Below are positions 1-13,496 of a stretch of 64,000 bases of DNA, piece after piece. Every line of letters begins with the position of its first letter. Position 1 is the stretch's first letter. Made by a program: the position numbers and the translations under genes. This stretch comes from Cardiocondyla obscurior (taxonomy: Eukaryota; Arthropoda; Insecta; Hymenoptera; Formicidae). The stretch covers positions 2,702,501 through 2,766,500 of the forward strand of contig NC_091885.1 in assembly GCF_019399895.1 (NCBI RefSeq). The letters run 5' to 3'. Under the pieces are notes generated by a model, which had not been told where the DNA came from, made no database searches, and saw only the letters and a program-made list of their open reading frames with translations.

Positions 1-2816
1 GACACGAGGACCAACAAGAGCAAAGTACTTGGCAGAGCACGAGATTGCGGTGAAACGTACGGGCCCTTAATAAATTATCTTTTTCTGATATCACCGCAAC
101 GCGGAATTTACATAACATGAAGTACATGTTTTCTTACAGCTTCCTGTTCTAATAGAAAAAAAAAAGGGGATTCAAGTTTTGTACATTTATAAAGTGTACA
201 TGAAATATCTGTTAAATAAGGCTAATATATTAGCTCGCGAGTTATTATTCATTATTATTCATTCATAAAATCGCAACATGATGAGTTAATTCGCGTGTTA
301 TACTACACCGTAAATCATATATAGATGTGGAAAGAATGCATAATAATACGCTACGATAAACTAATTATAACAAATTATATGTATATGATATACGCGGAAA
401 GGGAACGCTGTCACGGCATAGTTGGCTCGAACTGATGGCCAGCAGTTTCGGTTTGGTGCGAAACAGGTCAAACAGGTGTGACCGAAGACCTGGTAGGTGT
501 GCGCCAAATTTAAATGAATATCTAGTCCCAGGATAAACTTTCGTGAGGACAGGTCGATATTAGATTAACTTAACACGTGCGTGTTTTTACGCACGTACAA
601 ACTTACGATCAAGTGAGTGAAAAAAAATTATTTCTTTATATATTCGTCATATCGTGATATAATTATGCATCTTCTTACATGCAGCGATCAACGAATTCAA
701 ATAATAATAATAATAAAAAAAGATAATTAAAAGTATTTTAAATTTAAGGAATAAAAAATTTTTCTTTCGCGTTGAGTTTTTGATCCAGTAATAAAATCAA
801 TGAAATTACGTTAAAAATAATGAAACGAAAGTAACGTGACGTTCGACTTGTCATCGCAATATCCGTCTGTGTGTCATTTGAATTTTTTATTTATCTACCA
901 TAGTAGAACGTCATGGTATAATGTTTTTTATTAGACCACTCGACTATACGATGACTACTTTACACCTTTGAGGCTACCAATGGAATGTTGTTACTCAGCG
1001 ATGATAATGCAGCTCGCTGATTATCGTGGAGCCCGAAGCCTCCTCAGGGTCGCTTAAGTTACGTCGTAATGATGCCCAAGCGGCGAACCGGTTACGGCCA
1101 CCAGACCCTAAGGCTCTGCCACTGCACTTATTTGGCCCCGAGACCGCCCTCCATCACTAAACCGATCCCGAGGCAGACGAAAATAAGAAGAAAACGGCGC
1201 GAGGAACCCACAAAAATTAACCACGCGCTCGCTCGCACCTGGTCCGAAGATGAAAACGCGTAATCAAACTGGCTCAAAACCCTTCACCGCAAAGGGGGGA
1301 CTCCAATAACTCTTACGGAGCGAGAGCGCTATTTCTGACGGAATATAATCTATCTACACAAGGGAAAGATATAAAAATAAAATAAGCATTGCAAAAAAAA
1401 AAAAGAAAGAAAAAGGAAAAAAAAAGAATACGCAGGTAAATTTTGCTACGTAAGGCACGATAAAAATGCAGCAGCATGTCGCACGCAAATCTCGCTCACT
1501 GTTAACGTCAATCCCTGCTCGGTGCGACCACTCGCATCGTTCTCAACGTTTAAATTGATGCTAACGTGACGAATACAATGCAACAAATATTCGTTCCGGT
1601 CCGCCCACGCGATTTTTAATTCGTTCCATTACCTCGGCGACAATGGGCCGACGTTCCCGGCTCCCTTCCCTCGATAACGCGTCGATTGTTAAACGTCTCC
1701 GGGACGTACAATACGCTAGATAGTCGCGCTCCATTTTCAGGAAGATACAACACCCTCGCCACTGCGCCAAAGGGGCTGGACCTATAAATTCAACGATAAA
1801 TCTATCACCGACAAAAGCTGACCGATATCGTGCACGTGGCTGGTTGCCAAATCCATTCCGCAAATCTTGTATTATACAGTCGCACGCAGGACTTTTCCTA
1901 TTTCGCATAACTATTCTCTTGCCAGGCTGGGCCTCACTTCTCTTTCCCGAACGAGCAAGTCGTAAGAAGCGATTTATTTTACTAATATTATTTTTTTTTT
2001 TTCTTTTTCCTCCGTATTCCACTTGGTCGTTATTTGCGGTCAGAAAGCGAACCCCTTCGAGCGAAGCTTCAAGGACAGGCGCTTCCAACTCGTAAATTAA
2101 AGAGATCCATAAATTTCCGACAAGATATTCGACGCGCTTTTATATTTGTACTCATATTTCATTATTTAAATCACTAATACGCGTACGCTTCTGTAATACG
2201 TTTATTATTATACACGAGAGGAATATAAGTGCGTCTACTGAATTCGATTTGGAGCAACGCATTTGTCTCCATCATTTTTTTTTTTTTTTCCTTTTTTTTT
2301 ATCCTGATTTGTGGAAAAAGATTAAAGATAAAAATATGCGAAAACTCGTACAGTCGACCTATGCAATTGCGATAGAACGACACGCCTCATTGGCAAACTA
2401 ATAGATCGACTTCTACTCGAGTATACCTCTGCTACGGTCAAAGGGTTAAGGATCCACTCTACTAAATTGAACATTTGCGTGCCGGCAAAATTGTATAACA
2501 CTGTTAGTTACTCGGCGATGTCCACCTATGATACTGCAGGGCGTCACGCTCCCATAGGGGAAGACAAACATGTAGGTAGTGATCCTGCGAGCTACCGTCC
2601 AGTCTCAGTCCGTAATACGTACGCGAAGCAACACGTGTCGCGTTATAATTTATATTCTTCCCGCGGTATGCAATATAGTTCTACGACGAGCAATTGTTCG
2701 ACGCGAATTGAGATTTCGAATTAAAAAAAAAGAAAAAGTGTCGCGAGTCCTGAAGAGCAAGGATTCTGTACAAGTAGCTGTGAACCGATAATTCTTCCGA
2801 GGGCGAACGTCGCGCG
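1..2816. other. Noncoding stretch, no supported gene
   Basis: This is AT-rich sequence with A/T homopolymers near 1.39-1.43 kb and 2.27-2.30 kb, plus a more GC-rich patch at 0.96-1.3 kb. A 175-codon open frame on the minus strand (1561-2088) has no ATG at its 5' end and no recognisable motif, and I do not call it. The last few hundred bases probably hold the promoter and 5' UTR of the receptor-like gene that starts at 2817, but I see no clear core element. Confidence 0.5.
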
Positions 2817-3960
2817 ATGTCGAACGAATATAGCGTAACAACGTCGTACGTAGAAGTACCATTCCCGCGTATTAAAATGGAGCCTGTTACAACAACACAT
2901 CCTACTAAAATAAATATTGTTGTACCGGTAATCCCGGAACCGGCGCGTAATATCATGGACCTCGTCCTGCTGACGGCAGGCGTGAGCTTAAATGCTTCCC
3001 TCGGTCTCTTTATCGTGTTGAATTCTACCATGTACAATTCCACCAACTGCTACGTGGTGAGCCTGGTGCTATCGAACTTCGTAATCCTGTTCGAACCACT
3101 GATGCGGATATGCGAGTGGATTTTCGGCATACACTTGAAGATAAATCTCGACTACGTATTTATAATGAGCTTCGGCACGTCCATCCTGACGATAATTCTG
3201 CTAAACGTCGAAACGTACATTGTCATTTGTCAGAAAAACTCACCCTTACGCAAGTCGTTTCTAAAGGCCTCGTCGGCTATAAAAGGAATTATATTCATAT
3301 GGACCGCGATAGTTATGGCGGCGTCTATCGAATTACATTTGTACGACCACTTCGAGAAAGAAATCGTAGACGACATCTACGTTTCGTCCACCGTTATGTT
3401 TCTGATATTTCCACTTCTCGTCTTCATCATCCTCAATTATTTCATTTTGTACAACCTGACAATGTCGAAATCAACAAGTGGAACGTGGCCGGGCAAAGAC
3501 GTCAAGCGTTTCGTTTTTCTAAGTGAGTGAATAAAATTAATTCTTTTTTTTTAACGCTCGCGCGGATATGATTGCGTCGAGATCTACAGATTTTTTTTTT
3601 CCACGCTGCCTTCTTTTATGCTAAATCAACTTCTACATTACGCAGTTGGCGTTCACATGGGATTTTTTCTAACCGTGGTACCGTATCGGGTTACGAGAGC
3701 CATCAGTCTCATATCCCGCCGCAACGACACTATGATAGAAATCACTTACACGATGGTCAAAACATACCCGATAATTCTACCAATAATATCTTTTCTAACA
3801 TCGATAAAGGTACCATCGAGCGCTCGATGATTAACTTGCAATACAAATATATATATATATTAATATTAAATAATAAATTTAATTAATATAAAGAATAATA
3901 ATTTTGATATTTCAGAGAAATCCACGTCGTCAACGGCAAGAAACTTCGGTTGTAATATAA
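2817..3960 (+). CDS. Divergent seven-transmembrane (rhodopsin-like GPCR) protein, 3 exons
   Basis: Exons are 2817-3522, 3646-3809 and 3916-3960. They join in phase 1 and phase 0 and give 304 residues ending at TAA. Seven hydrophobic segments can be read: TM1 near residues 45-68; TM2 (VVSLVLSNFVILFEPLMRI); TM3, ending in ETYIVIC where class A receptors have D/E-R-Y; TM4 (IIFIWTAIVMAASI); TM5 (FLIFPLLVFIILNYF); TM6, built across the first splice junction, with FFLTVVPYRV, a proline like that of the CWxP motif; and TM7 (YPIILPIISFLTSI), where LPIISF stands in for NPxxY. The C-terminal tail is short and basic (RNPRRQRQ). The order and spacing fit a class A GPCR, but the signature residues are degenerate and I see no N-glycosylation sequon in the N-terminus. 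The ligand and subfamily are unknown. The second exon could start elsewhere, but the acceptor at 3644-3645 keeps the frame and completes TM6. Confidence 0.7.
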
Positions 3961-6900
3961 AAAGAAAAAAAAGAAAAAAAAACTCTTTGGACGCAAAATA
4001 CCAAAACATATTTATGCAATTAATCTTTTCGATAGCCTATCTATCTTACTGTACTTTGTCGATAAAGATTTGCTCGTGCGACATTTTTAGATAATTTATT
4101 ATTTCTGAAAATCGTATAATTCGTACATGCGATAACGCTCGAAGAGAGATAAGGCGACATGCAGTTTGCACACGAATTTTCAAATTCACTGAAATCTATT
4201 ATACGTGTGTGTGCAAATTAATTTTTATTTGATCCTCACGTTCAGAAGTGAAACTAGCGTAAGATAAGAAAATCTAATATTTCGTTTCATACAAGCTACA
4301 TTAGAGATCATTTTCATTATAAATTTTCGCTGTTTAATTATGTATACGGCATTATCGCGCACTTTCATGTAACATTTAACTTGTAAATCGTGTAATAAAT
4401 TATAAAATATTCCGCTCGAAATGTTAAACTAATTTAAAAAAAAAAAAAAAAAGATTTCCCGAAAAAGTTGAAATGCAATTTGATTAATTTTTATCGCGCG
4501 TTCAACGTGCGGCTGGTTGAATTAGAATTGCATTCAAGTAAAAGGTATTTCCTCCAATCTATTCAGTTGTAACGGGGCACGTCTTCCTTTCTAAGAAGAA
4601 ACCGGTGTTTATCAAATCGAAGATAAAATCGAGTTTAACAAGCAGCTCTCGCCTGTCCCCTTCACGATTACGAATTCTTCTCGCGACTCGTTTCGTATTC
4701 TTTTCCCTCGCAATTTCACGACAAGATCCAAACAGGGAGGAAAGGCCATGCTTATAAAGCATGTGTATGTTTAAAAAAAGATAATGTAAGATTGCCGATA
4801 AAGATCTGTTCGTACTTGAGCACTCATATGTATATAGAATTTTGAGCGAGCTAATTATCTTTTTATAATTAACGTCTTAAAAATAGCATTTAGATCTAAC
4901 TGTATCTCGTAATCTTATGGCGACCCTGAGAAATTGCGAAGACGAATTAACACAATTCTCAATTACTTTTAATACGGTTAAATTATTATTTTCATGAAAA
5001 GTTGCGAGATAGGTCTTCGAAAGCGATGCATTTTTCTCTCTGAATTACTAATATCTGCAAAATATCTAGTCAGCACGCGAGGTATGTCCTATATGTAGTC
5101 GGCGGAAAGAAAAGGAAGATCATGAAGAACCAGGAAGTCGGTGAGGCAGAACGTTCAGATAGACTTCCGGTTCGAAGAATGAACGAAGTTTGCCTTTGCA
5201 AATACGTACATCTCCTCTCTATTCAAACGGCGGAGAAAGGAATACCTTCGCAAGGTTTAAGTTTTAGTTTATTGTTAAAAAAAAATAAAAGAAAAGATTT
5301 TTGTTAAGAAAAAAAAACAAAGAAATTAATATAACACGCTTTTGTCACGGTGGAATTTGGTTCACATTAATTTTCTCCTTGGTCGCATTTAATGTATAAA
5401 AAAAAAAAAAACGCGCCGTATCGAAAACACCTTTTTGCGCAAATGAAAACGTCAGTGCGGGGAATTTAAATTATAACCACGTGCTTGCGTCCTTGCGGTC
5501 CGAATTTCGCAATACTGTTACGAGCGGCACGTACGCGATGCATCGGCCAATATGGCTCTCCGGTTGGCGTTCTATAAATAAGTATCACGGGTCATTTAAA
5601 AACGCGGTGACAGTAGCAGCCAGCAGCTCTGTCTTGAAATATCTTTAGCGTCGTCCGCCGCAGCCTTGAAGAGCTGGGAAAGAATCGCGTATATCGTCGA
5701 GCACGGGCCGCGTATGCGCGCGGTGAAAATCCGATCTAGGATTTGCCGAGCCTACCTGCGCGGCAGGTGTATGCATATGCATAAACGCATCGCTGCACCT
5801 CGCCGTGGGGGCCGGACGGGAGACGCCGCACGCCGTTGGCTGTTTGCGGAAAGGATGAATGCGAATCGAACGTAACATTCACCCGACATTCACGCGACGC
5901 CGACGTGTGAATGAAGCGACCGAGTAACGCGGATAGAAACCCCCATTCAGCCTCGCCACTGGAAAAAGCAACGCGACCGCCTTCGATTGCGATCGGCACC
6001 GAGAGCTGGACGCGACCGCGCGGACCGACGAACACCCGGGGCTTTGTTCAACCGTTCGCACTGCACCCTTGTGCACCCGAAATATATGCGTACACGCACG
6101 CGGGCTTAATTATTTATTAACCGTCCGGTGAGACGAGCGTGTACGCGCTGTTTGACTTCGGCATCAGACGCGCGACAGTTGACGCGATAAAAATGCCGGG
6201 GGATAATTTTGGCAATAGACGTTTACGCACGTGAGACAACAATCAGGGTTTCTTCGCAAATAGTCTTTTCTCTTCGGAGCGCGCGATAACGATTGCCAGC
6301 ATTTTATACTAGCATTGACGCGGTCGCTATAAAATAAAAAGAAGCGACACCGGATGGCTCGGCAAACACGCATCGTGCGGAATTTATAACACATTCCCCC
6401 CTCCTCCCCCCTCCCCCTCGACATAATTTAACGCGACCTTTATTTTCACGCAAGCTTATCCAAACACCGATAGGCCCCGCTCGTTTCTGTATCGCGAAGG
6501 AAATGTTTTATCAAGTGCGGGTCTGTAGGCCTGAAAAGCCTCGAGAAATGTCTAGCGGGTGCAGCTGTCCCGAATAATGACTTTGGAAATACCGCAAGCC
6601 TCGCGCAAAACTCTCTTCTTGACCCGTATGATAACAGATTGCACCTCACGTTGCATATTTTACTCCCCGCCTCTCCCCCAAAAAAGTAAAATAACCGTAG
6701 CTAAAAATAATTGCCGCTCGCTTCGTCTTATAAAAGTGCCAGGTTCGAATTTTGTCGTGTGACACACGGTACTTTTTTACAATATACATAAATGTATTCG
6801 GAAAACGATCAATTTAAGTCTTCGAAATTGGAAAAGAAAAACTTTAAAGTAATATTTAAATACAAATATGACAGAGAGGAGGCATTGTGAATTATCATAT

Positions 6901-9900
6901 TTATTCTTTACAGCCTCGGTCCAAGTTAGATAACCGTTACAGGTTTCGGGATCGTTTCGGTTCAGTGTAAAGTCCCGCGAAGTTTTAATGAAATCATAAC
7001 CGGGAGATCCCGCGCGAAGTTATGCTTTCTTCGACATATTGCTGCTTTTGATACTTACGCGAAGCCACAGACAAAATCAAAACTTCGCACAAAGTCCGCC
7101 AATATTTTAAATAAAAATTACGAGATTAAAGTTCTCCCGCGAAGAAGGCGAGCAACGTTAATTACACTCGTTTCAGTGTAAAAAAAGAAAATAAAAAAAA
7201 ATAAAAAGTAATATGTATTATTATTTAAAATTAAAGGGGTAGAAAAGTTTTCCCGCTTCCTATAAAACCAGCTAAACGCAAAGCGCTAAAAATAAACAGG
7301 CGCATTAAAAATTATCTCAACTTTATAAGCTACTACGATCCTGAGAATACGACTTGAAATGTGTCAGCGGACGACACTTGCCGGCCTTGTTTCAGATTCC
7401 TGTTAATTCTATGTGCATATTTTCATAATTTTATTCACGCTACGCGTGCACGTATATTCGCTCTGTTTTCTATCATTCACATTGATCGAGTAGTCGCGAA
7501 TAAATTATTTATGAATTCCCGTTCGAGCGAATGCACACACCATCGACTTTCGTTTCGTTGACATTTCGCATGCCTATCACACAGCAAAGATAATTAAGAG
7601 TCGGTGCCTCCGGGCATGGTTTTTTCCCCTCCCCATTCCCTTGTACGATTTCACGGTACGGCGATAAAGGTTAAAGCGTGATTGAGTGTCATATTAAATA
7701 GCTCTACACGATATCGTTATTTATTCAACTGCGTTTGTCACTCCTCTTCCTCTAAAAAAAATATAAAAAAAGAGATAAAAGAAAAGAAAAATAGAAAAAA
7801 CGTAAATAACAAAATCACGAAAGAAGAGACAGCTCTCGCGTAAGTTTCTCTCGAATCTAACAATAAGTAACTTCTCCGCCCCATTTAAATATCCACGATT
7901 ACGGCGAAAGAAAATATCGTCGCGTTAACGCGCAGCTGAATCCTCGGCCGTCGTGTCTTATAAACCGGCAGCTTCCTAAACGTCACTTTCATCTAACGTA
8001 AGAACCACGCTCGACGGCGTACTACCACATAATACCCTGCATACGTGTATTCCGCGGTTGCTCATCCTGCTTTTGTACGGAGATGATGACGTTCCCTCGC
8101 CCGTGTTATCTCGCAAAACGCCCACCCCCGCATTGCCCTCGGGTTATGGGCATATACCTACAGCTTAAAGCAGTTCATGGGTGGGCGTTTCAGTAGAGAA
8201 GCGGGATAAGCAGCCTCATAATGGTTGCGCCCGTGCGCAAATTTTTGGCTCGAGAAAGAAAAAAAAAGAAGGAAAAAAAAAAAAAAATAATGTATATATA
8301 TATCCAGCACGCGTCGGATTCCGCGGCGAACGGAAAGGATGCTGCGCGAACATTTCGTCACGTATCTATTTTTACACGTGTATTATACTACGCTGTCCAG
8401 TCCCGTACGGCTGGCTCTAAAGTTTCACTTCATCGGCATCGTGGAATGAATTAATTTTTATTATTGACCGAATTGAACGAAGCGCGATAATTTTTTGCGG
8501 AATTCAATCGACGGGTATTCGGAAACTTTGCCTGGGTGTTACGAGGGGGAACCTATGTATGCTTTCGTCGCCGTTATGCAAAGTGATTGAATGGAAAGTA
8601 AGCAAGTCAAGGGCAACGCGAGAGATTCGTGGAAGAAAATCTAATTACGACATTCAATTTAATCCCGCCGCCGACTTCCTCGTGATTATCAATAATCGAG
8701 CGTAATTATTTGCCTCGCGCGAAACGACTGCGAGCATCGTCGCAGCTTATCGGCGTCTAACGGTGAACGTCGAAGCCGCGATAAGAGTGACAAAGGCGCG
8801 CCGTACACGCGTCCGCTTCGTTTAATTAGATTTTAATGAAGGAGATGTCCGACCACGCCGATGCAGTCGAACGACTACGTTCGTTCGCTGATCTAAAATA
8901 CTTCAACGTTGCGATGAAACGCGCGGGACACGAATGCAGGTGTCACGATCGTCTGGCATTCGAAGTGAAACGAAATAAACCGGGGATACTGCCGAACGGA
9001 ATAATTTACTTTGATTCAAGAACCTGTCATTGTGTCTATATGCGAAACCCCGCATAAAACCCCGGTTCGCTTTCGTACACATTTAGAATGCAAACGTCGA
9101 ACGAAAGTACACGGTGAAACACGGTAAATGACTTATTGTTCTCGAAAAGAAACAATGAACGTGTGTGGGCGCATTATCGGCAAAATTTTCCGGGCAACAA
9201 TGGATCGAAAAATTCAGAAGAGGCTTGTGCTGTGTAAAAAAAAAAAATAAAAAAAATAAAAAAAAAAAAGAGTTATCCAAACGATGCGAAATTGCTTCAT
9301 ACCGCAAATCAAGTACTGTTACTCGCGATGTTATGTGTATTTATCTTCTCGTTAACGCTCGAAATGGGTTTTTAATAATACGTCTCCAAATTAGTTTGTC
9401 TTACCGGTAATACGTCAAGTTGTGTACATTATATGAGATAATAGGAATAACGTAAAGTGGACCGTCCCGTCCCGATTACGTTTTCAGGCCCTCATCAAGT
9501 GATACAGAAAACTTTCTGCTTTGTTTACTCTCATCGTTATCAAGCAGCAATTAAACAAACGGTCAATGGTATCGGCCTTTCCTCAAATTACAATCATGTT
9601 CCTCGCAGTCGAATAAAACAATTATAGCATTAATTGCGCGGATTGCAGACTAATAAAGTTCCGCATAATAAACCGGTTACGATCGCGTAACTATCTGATA
9701 ATCTTAAAGCCGGAAGGTTGATGCCTTGTAGCTTAAACGACGTCTCTCCCCGAGATGCGTTTAGTTGTCTTTTTTTTTCTTCCCACCCAAGATTTCAACG
9801 CAAATTAAAGCGCAGTGCTCGATGAACGGGTGAATAAACGCTAATCCCAGCGAAAGTTGAGAGCAAGGTTAAGACCCAGCTCCGTCCGAGCACGAATTAA

Positions 9901-10511
9901 ATGTAATCGGAAACCTAACGTTCAGGAAAAGAAAAGTTTCATGCGAAACGAGCTCTCTCCGTGGATGATCCGAGTCTAATTCCCGATTAAGTTAATCGAA
10001 ACCCGGTCGAGGTGGGCCACGAGACTTCGTGTCTCCGAAACGCACGTCGGCCCGTTTACGCGACACGCTTTCTGCCCGGGATGATATCGTCGCTAAATCA
10101 AGGCCGCCTGTCACGACGAGATCGCGAGAATTTGAATTCCTGTCGTTTACGTTTATGCGACCGCGGCATTATTAACGCGTCATTATGCAAGCGCGACGAC
10201 ACGTCCACCTCGCTTTTATGTAGGCCAATGACTTTCCTCATCGCGCGTGTAATTGGACAGCGAAATGAGAAGGAAACGAAAGGATAATAATGCTTTTAGC
10301 TCACGTAGATATCTTCGAGGGATACAGACCGACGTTTTCCTCTGCGTGCGCGAGTGAAAATTGCTTCGAGATCCAACCGGGAATACAATCGATACAATGG
10401 GGGGACGCTCTCGATTGCTCTCTCGGCGAAAGTTATATTTCACGTCGAAATAAGACGCGAGTTTCACTTTTCCTTGATATTCTTATTAATGAAGAGGTTC
10501 ATCGGACTTAC
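3961..10511. other. Long noncoding stretch
   Basis: I find no gene with coherent exons. The first few hundred bases after the receptor stop are probably 3' UTR. The stretch alternates AT-rich DNA with CpG-rich islands (about 5.5-6.2 kb and 8.6-9.0 kb). Many short open frames in the CpG-rich parts are low-complexity Arg/Ser/Ala readings typical of chance frames. Poly-A/poly-T runs occur near 5.28, 7.75, 8.26 and 9.24 kb. A promoter-like cluster is listed separately at 5547-5614. Confidence 0.45.
5547..5614 (+). promoter_or_regulatory. Candidate TATA/CCAAT promoter
   Basis: CCAAT lies at 5547-5551 and a perfect TATAAATA at 5573-5580. An ACAGT initiator-like site follows at 5610-5614, slightly farther downstream than the usual 30 bp. 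A CpG-rich transcribed-looking stretch follows, with a GCAG|GTGTAT donor-like site near 5769. No coding exon could be tied to it, so this is a sequence-only guess. Confidence 0.3.
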
Positions 10512-10676
10512 CTCGGCCGCGGGTGGCTCTCCTGGCGGTTGTCCTTCTCGCTCGTTCGGAGTCAGTACGGTCGGCAGGTTGGCATCCTCGTCGCTGACGC
10601 AGCGTCCGTTGATCCGCGCGCTCGAAAGCCAAGCCGGTTGCACCGCGGCACTGTTCACGTTGATGTGGTCCGCAGC
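10512..10676 (-). other. Possible exon ending at a strong splice donor
   Basis: On the minus strand a 55-codon frame runs from just after TGA (10677-10679) to GAG|GTAAGT (donor at 10506-10511). The translation is not low-complexity (for example CVSDEDANLPTVLTPNE, then a Pro/Glu-rich end) and looks more protein-like than its surroundings. No in-frame ATG is present, so it would be an internal exon, a 5' UTR exon or a chance frame. A CpG-rich promoter-like block lies directly upstream at 10.8-11.2 kb. I could not find a partner exon. Confidence 0.25.
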
Positions 10677-10799
10677 TCAATTTATCCCTCGGCGAGGCGC
10701 ACCACGTTGACGTCGATCGTCCACGACACCGTCACAAGCACTCGCGCGATCGAGTCGTCGTCGAAAGACCGTCCGCGACGTTATTCTCTCGCGACGCGC

Positions 10800-11240
10800 G
10801 AAATATAAACAGCCACGGGTCGCACGGCCCGAACTCCCACAAAGCGATCAAAAGTCCTCACGTCGAACGGCCACCGCGCGCTACACGTCGCGAATCGAGT
10901 CCTCAAAGTCTGTAGCCGGCAGTCCCACCTCTTCCGGCTTCCGTTCAAGTTTGACAGACGAACGACGTGATTCGGTTGCGGCGAAAATCACCCAACCTCG
11001 ACGGCTGGAAACACCAAACACAACCCAACCGCTACTCGGGAGTCTCGACGTAGACTGAGAAGGCGAGCCGCGCGAAAGTAAGACCGTGGCGCCGCGCTGC
11101 GCCGCCGCATTGCGTCATGCAAGATGGTCACCGGCTAGCCGCGCTGCCATTGGTTGGCGGGGATTGATAATAGTCGCGACAATAGGGCCGATCTTAGGAA
11201 GATTTAGCGCGCAAGTAAATTTGGCGCGAAAGCACTTGCA
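10800..11240. promoter_or_regulatory. CpG-rich promoter-like block
   Basis: This is a dense run of CpG dinucleotides with an inverted CCAAT box (ATTGG within the 11147-11157 motif), a TGCGTCA AP-1/CRE-like site near 11111 and an AAGATGG motif just after it. Its composition resembles the promoter blocks next to retm and Rab39 in this window. It could drive the minus-strand exon-like frame that ends at 10512. Direction is not determined. Confidence 0.35.
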
Positions 11241-13496
11241 CAATGAAATATATACTTATCAAGTTCAATTAATCACACGAATAATGTTGTTCCGATGTAA
11301 ATCACCAATTAACGCCGAACGATACGTCACGGAGTCGATGTCAATTTCCCGGCCTGTCCAGGTGTCCAGACGTGGTCGGCGCACAACTTCGCACCTAGCG
11401 AGATAAAAAAAATCCAAGCTTGTTAAATTTTCATTCATCGAACATGCTTATTAATATTTTTTATATTGACTTCATGCTATTTCTCAATGCAAAATAAAAT
11501 TAATAACTCGCAACAAAAAATCGCAGTAATACCCAAATGTACGTAGCTCTTTTCTTTTTTTTTTTTTTTTTGGTTATCAATTCCGCGAATGATAGCGCAT
11601 ACTTGAATCTCAAGCGTACAATAAAAAACGTTTTCTTTACTTGACGGAATTTCAAACGCGCGCATCTTTCTTTATAACGGCGCCGTACGTTCGGCGAGAC
11701 TTTTTCCTCTTACCCGTTAAATCTATTTCCTTCATCCGGCGGATGAAGATCATCCCCGCGACGAGCGCAGAAATTGGAAATCCCGTTTGAGCCGCGAGCA
11801 ATTAGCGATCCCCGCGGCCCGGGAGCGCTCGACCCTGCGAGGAATGCAAGGTAACTGCAAATTTCCGGTAGACTAGATTCCGAGCGGCAATGGGCGTGGA
11901 CCCTTGGTCCTTCTCTCTCCCGGCGATAACCTGCTCGGCTGGCTCGCTTCCATCCATCAGCCGATCGCAATTGCGCCCGCCGTCGCCGCCGCTTTGCGCG
12001 GCATCGTCCCGTCTCTTCTTCTTCACCCTTACGATCGCGTGCGTAAACCGCGTAAACCAGTTATGGTCTCTCCTCAGATCTCGTTATCCCCCGCGCGTCT
12101 CAACACAAGCCCGCGTGAGGACGCCACCGAACGGACACACGGCGTGAATACGCTATAGATGCTTTTCACGTAATTTTAATTAAATTAATTTGATCGATAA
12201 TGCTTATTTTCAGACTTGGATCTTGAATCAATATCGAAAGATCGCACCCTTCATTATTTTTCCTTTCGATAGAGAGAAAGAGAGAGAAGGCGAGTCAATT
12301 TATAGCTGCGGAGACATCAAACGATCGTGCGTAATCGTTGCGCAATTTTATCACATTATCAAACTTATAGCAAAGAAACTCTTGCAATCAACGCGAATTT
12401 AATATTTCATCGACGACTGAGGACGTCAACCTGTTTGCCAGCCTTGACGCACATTTCGATATCACTTTTCCCCAGCGTAAAGGAGTCGGCTCGGCGCGAT
12501 TCGCGCTACCTGTTTCTGCAACAGGTGTGCCGGGATCGTTAAGCGGATTGCAAAAGGACGTCGATTCGCGGTATGCAGGAATTACGAAGCGCGCGCTTAT
12601 GCACACGCGACCGTTCGCGAATAGGCCTCGCGGCGTATACACATTCTAAACACGCGCGCCCATTAGGCGCGCGCGGTAGAACGGATGCTGAAAATCGCAA
12701 ATGTATCACGATCCTGTCATTACGGGCCGCGTTAAATCGCTGATTTGCAGCAAATAGCCCGCGCGGCGTAATCAAATATATACGGACCGCGCGAGAAGTT
12801 GCATCTCGCATCACCGCTTTATACTACTTACGAGACTTAAAAGATACGCAATCATTGAAATGATACAATTACACTTCCAATCCCCGCTATTCCAGTAACT
12901 TTCATCAATTTCTCGAGGGGAAAAGTAATCGACAGAGGAGAATTGATTTGCAAAAAATGTACTGTGAATTCATATTCTGAAAAATAAATGAGTATATACA
13001 TATATTTGTATCTTTACAATATTTGCTTCGTACACTGCTCCAATCAATGTGCAATTCATTAATTTAAATTTATGCAATGTGCCATAATTATGCAGGAAGC
13101 TTATTTTTGTATGTAATTACAAAATAAAAGATTAAGGATATCGAAGATTAATAGATATTAGTGCTTATTTACATTTTTATATAAATCAAATTTAGAAATA
13201 TATTAAAATTATATAGTAAATGAATTGTCTTTACATTTATTAATATAGCTATTACAGATAATTTAATTAATGTACACATTTCAATGATAAAGTACATATT
13301 AAAAATCTAATCAACGCACTTATCACTTCCTTACATGATAAGAGTTTTGATATAATATGTGAAAAATAAACGTAATATAGGGAAAAATCTGTAAAAACAC
13401 TGGAATGGCCAGAAAATTGACAAAGATGCTAAAAAAGGGTCAAAAAAAAATATTTTTTGATAAATAAATTATGATCGGTTCCAAAATATATCACTT
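11241..13496. other. Intergenic, including probable UBXN6 3' UTR
   Basis: CpG-rich up to about 12.8 kb, then very AT-rich from 12.85 kb to the UBXN6 stop. The AT-rich part is the likely 3' UTR and downstream region of the minus-strand UBXN6 gene. No other gene is supported. Confidence 0.5.

Noticed and set aside
1000..1035. Short inverted repeat with C/D-box-like strings (GATGATA, CTGA)
   Set aside because: Far too short for a C/D snoRNA, and no guide region or terminal stem.
1561..2088. 175-codon open frame on the minus strand
   Set aside because: It has no ATG at the 5' end, contains a Lys run from a homopolymer, shows no domain and has no splice context.
6700..6760. Possible tRNA B box (GGTTCGAAT) near 6732
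   Set aside because: No cloverleaf can be drawn around it.
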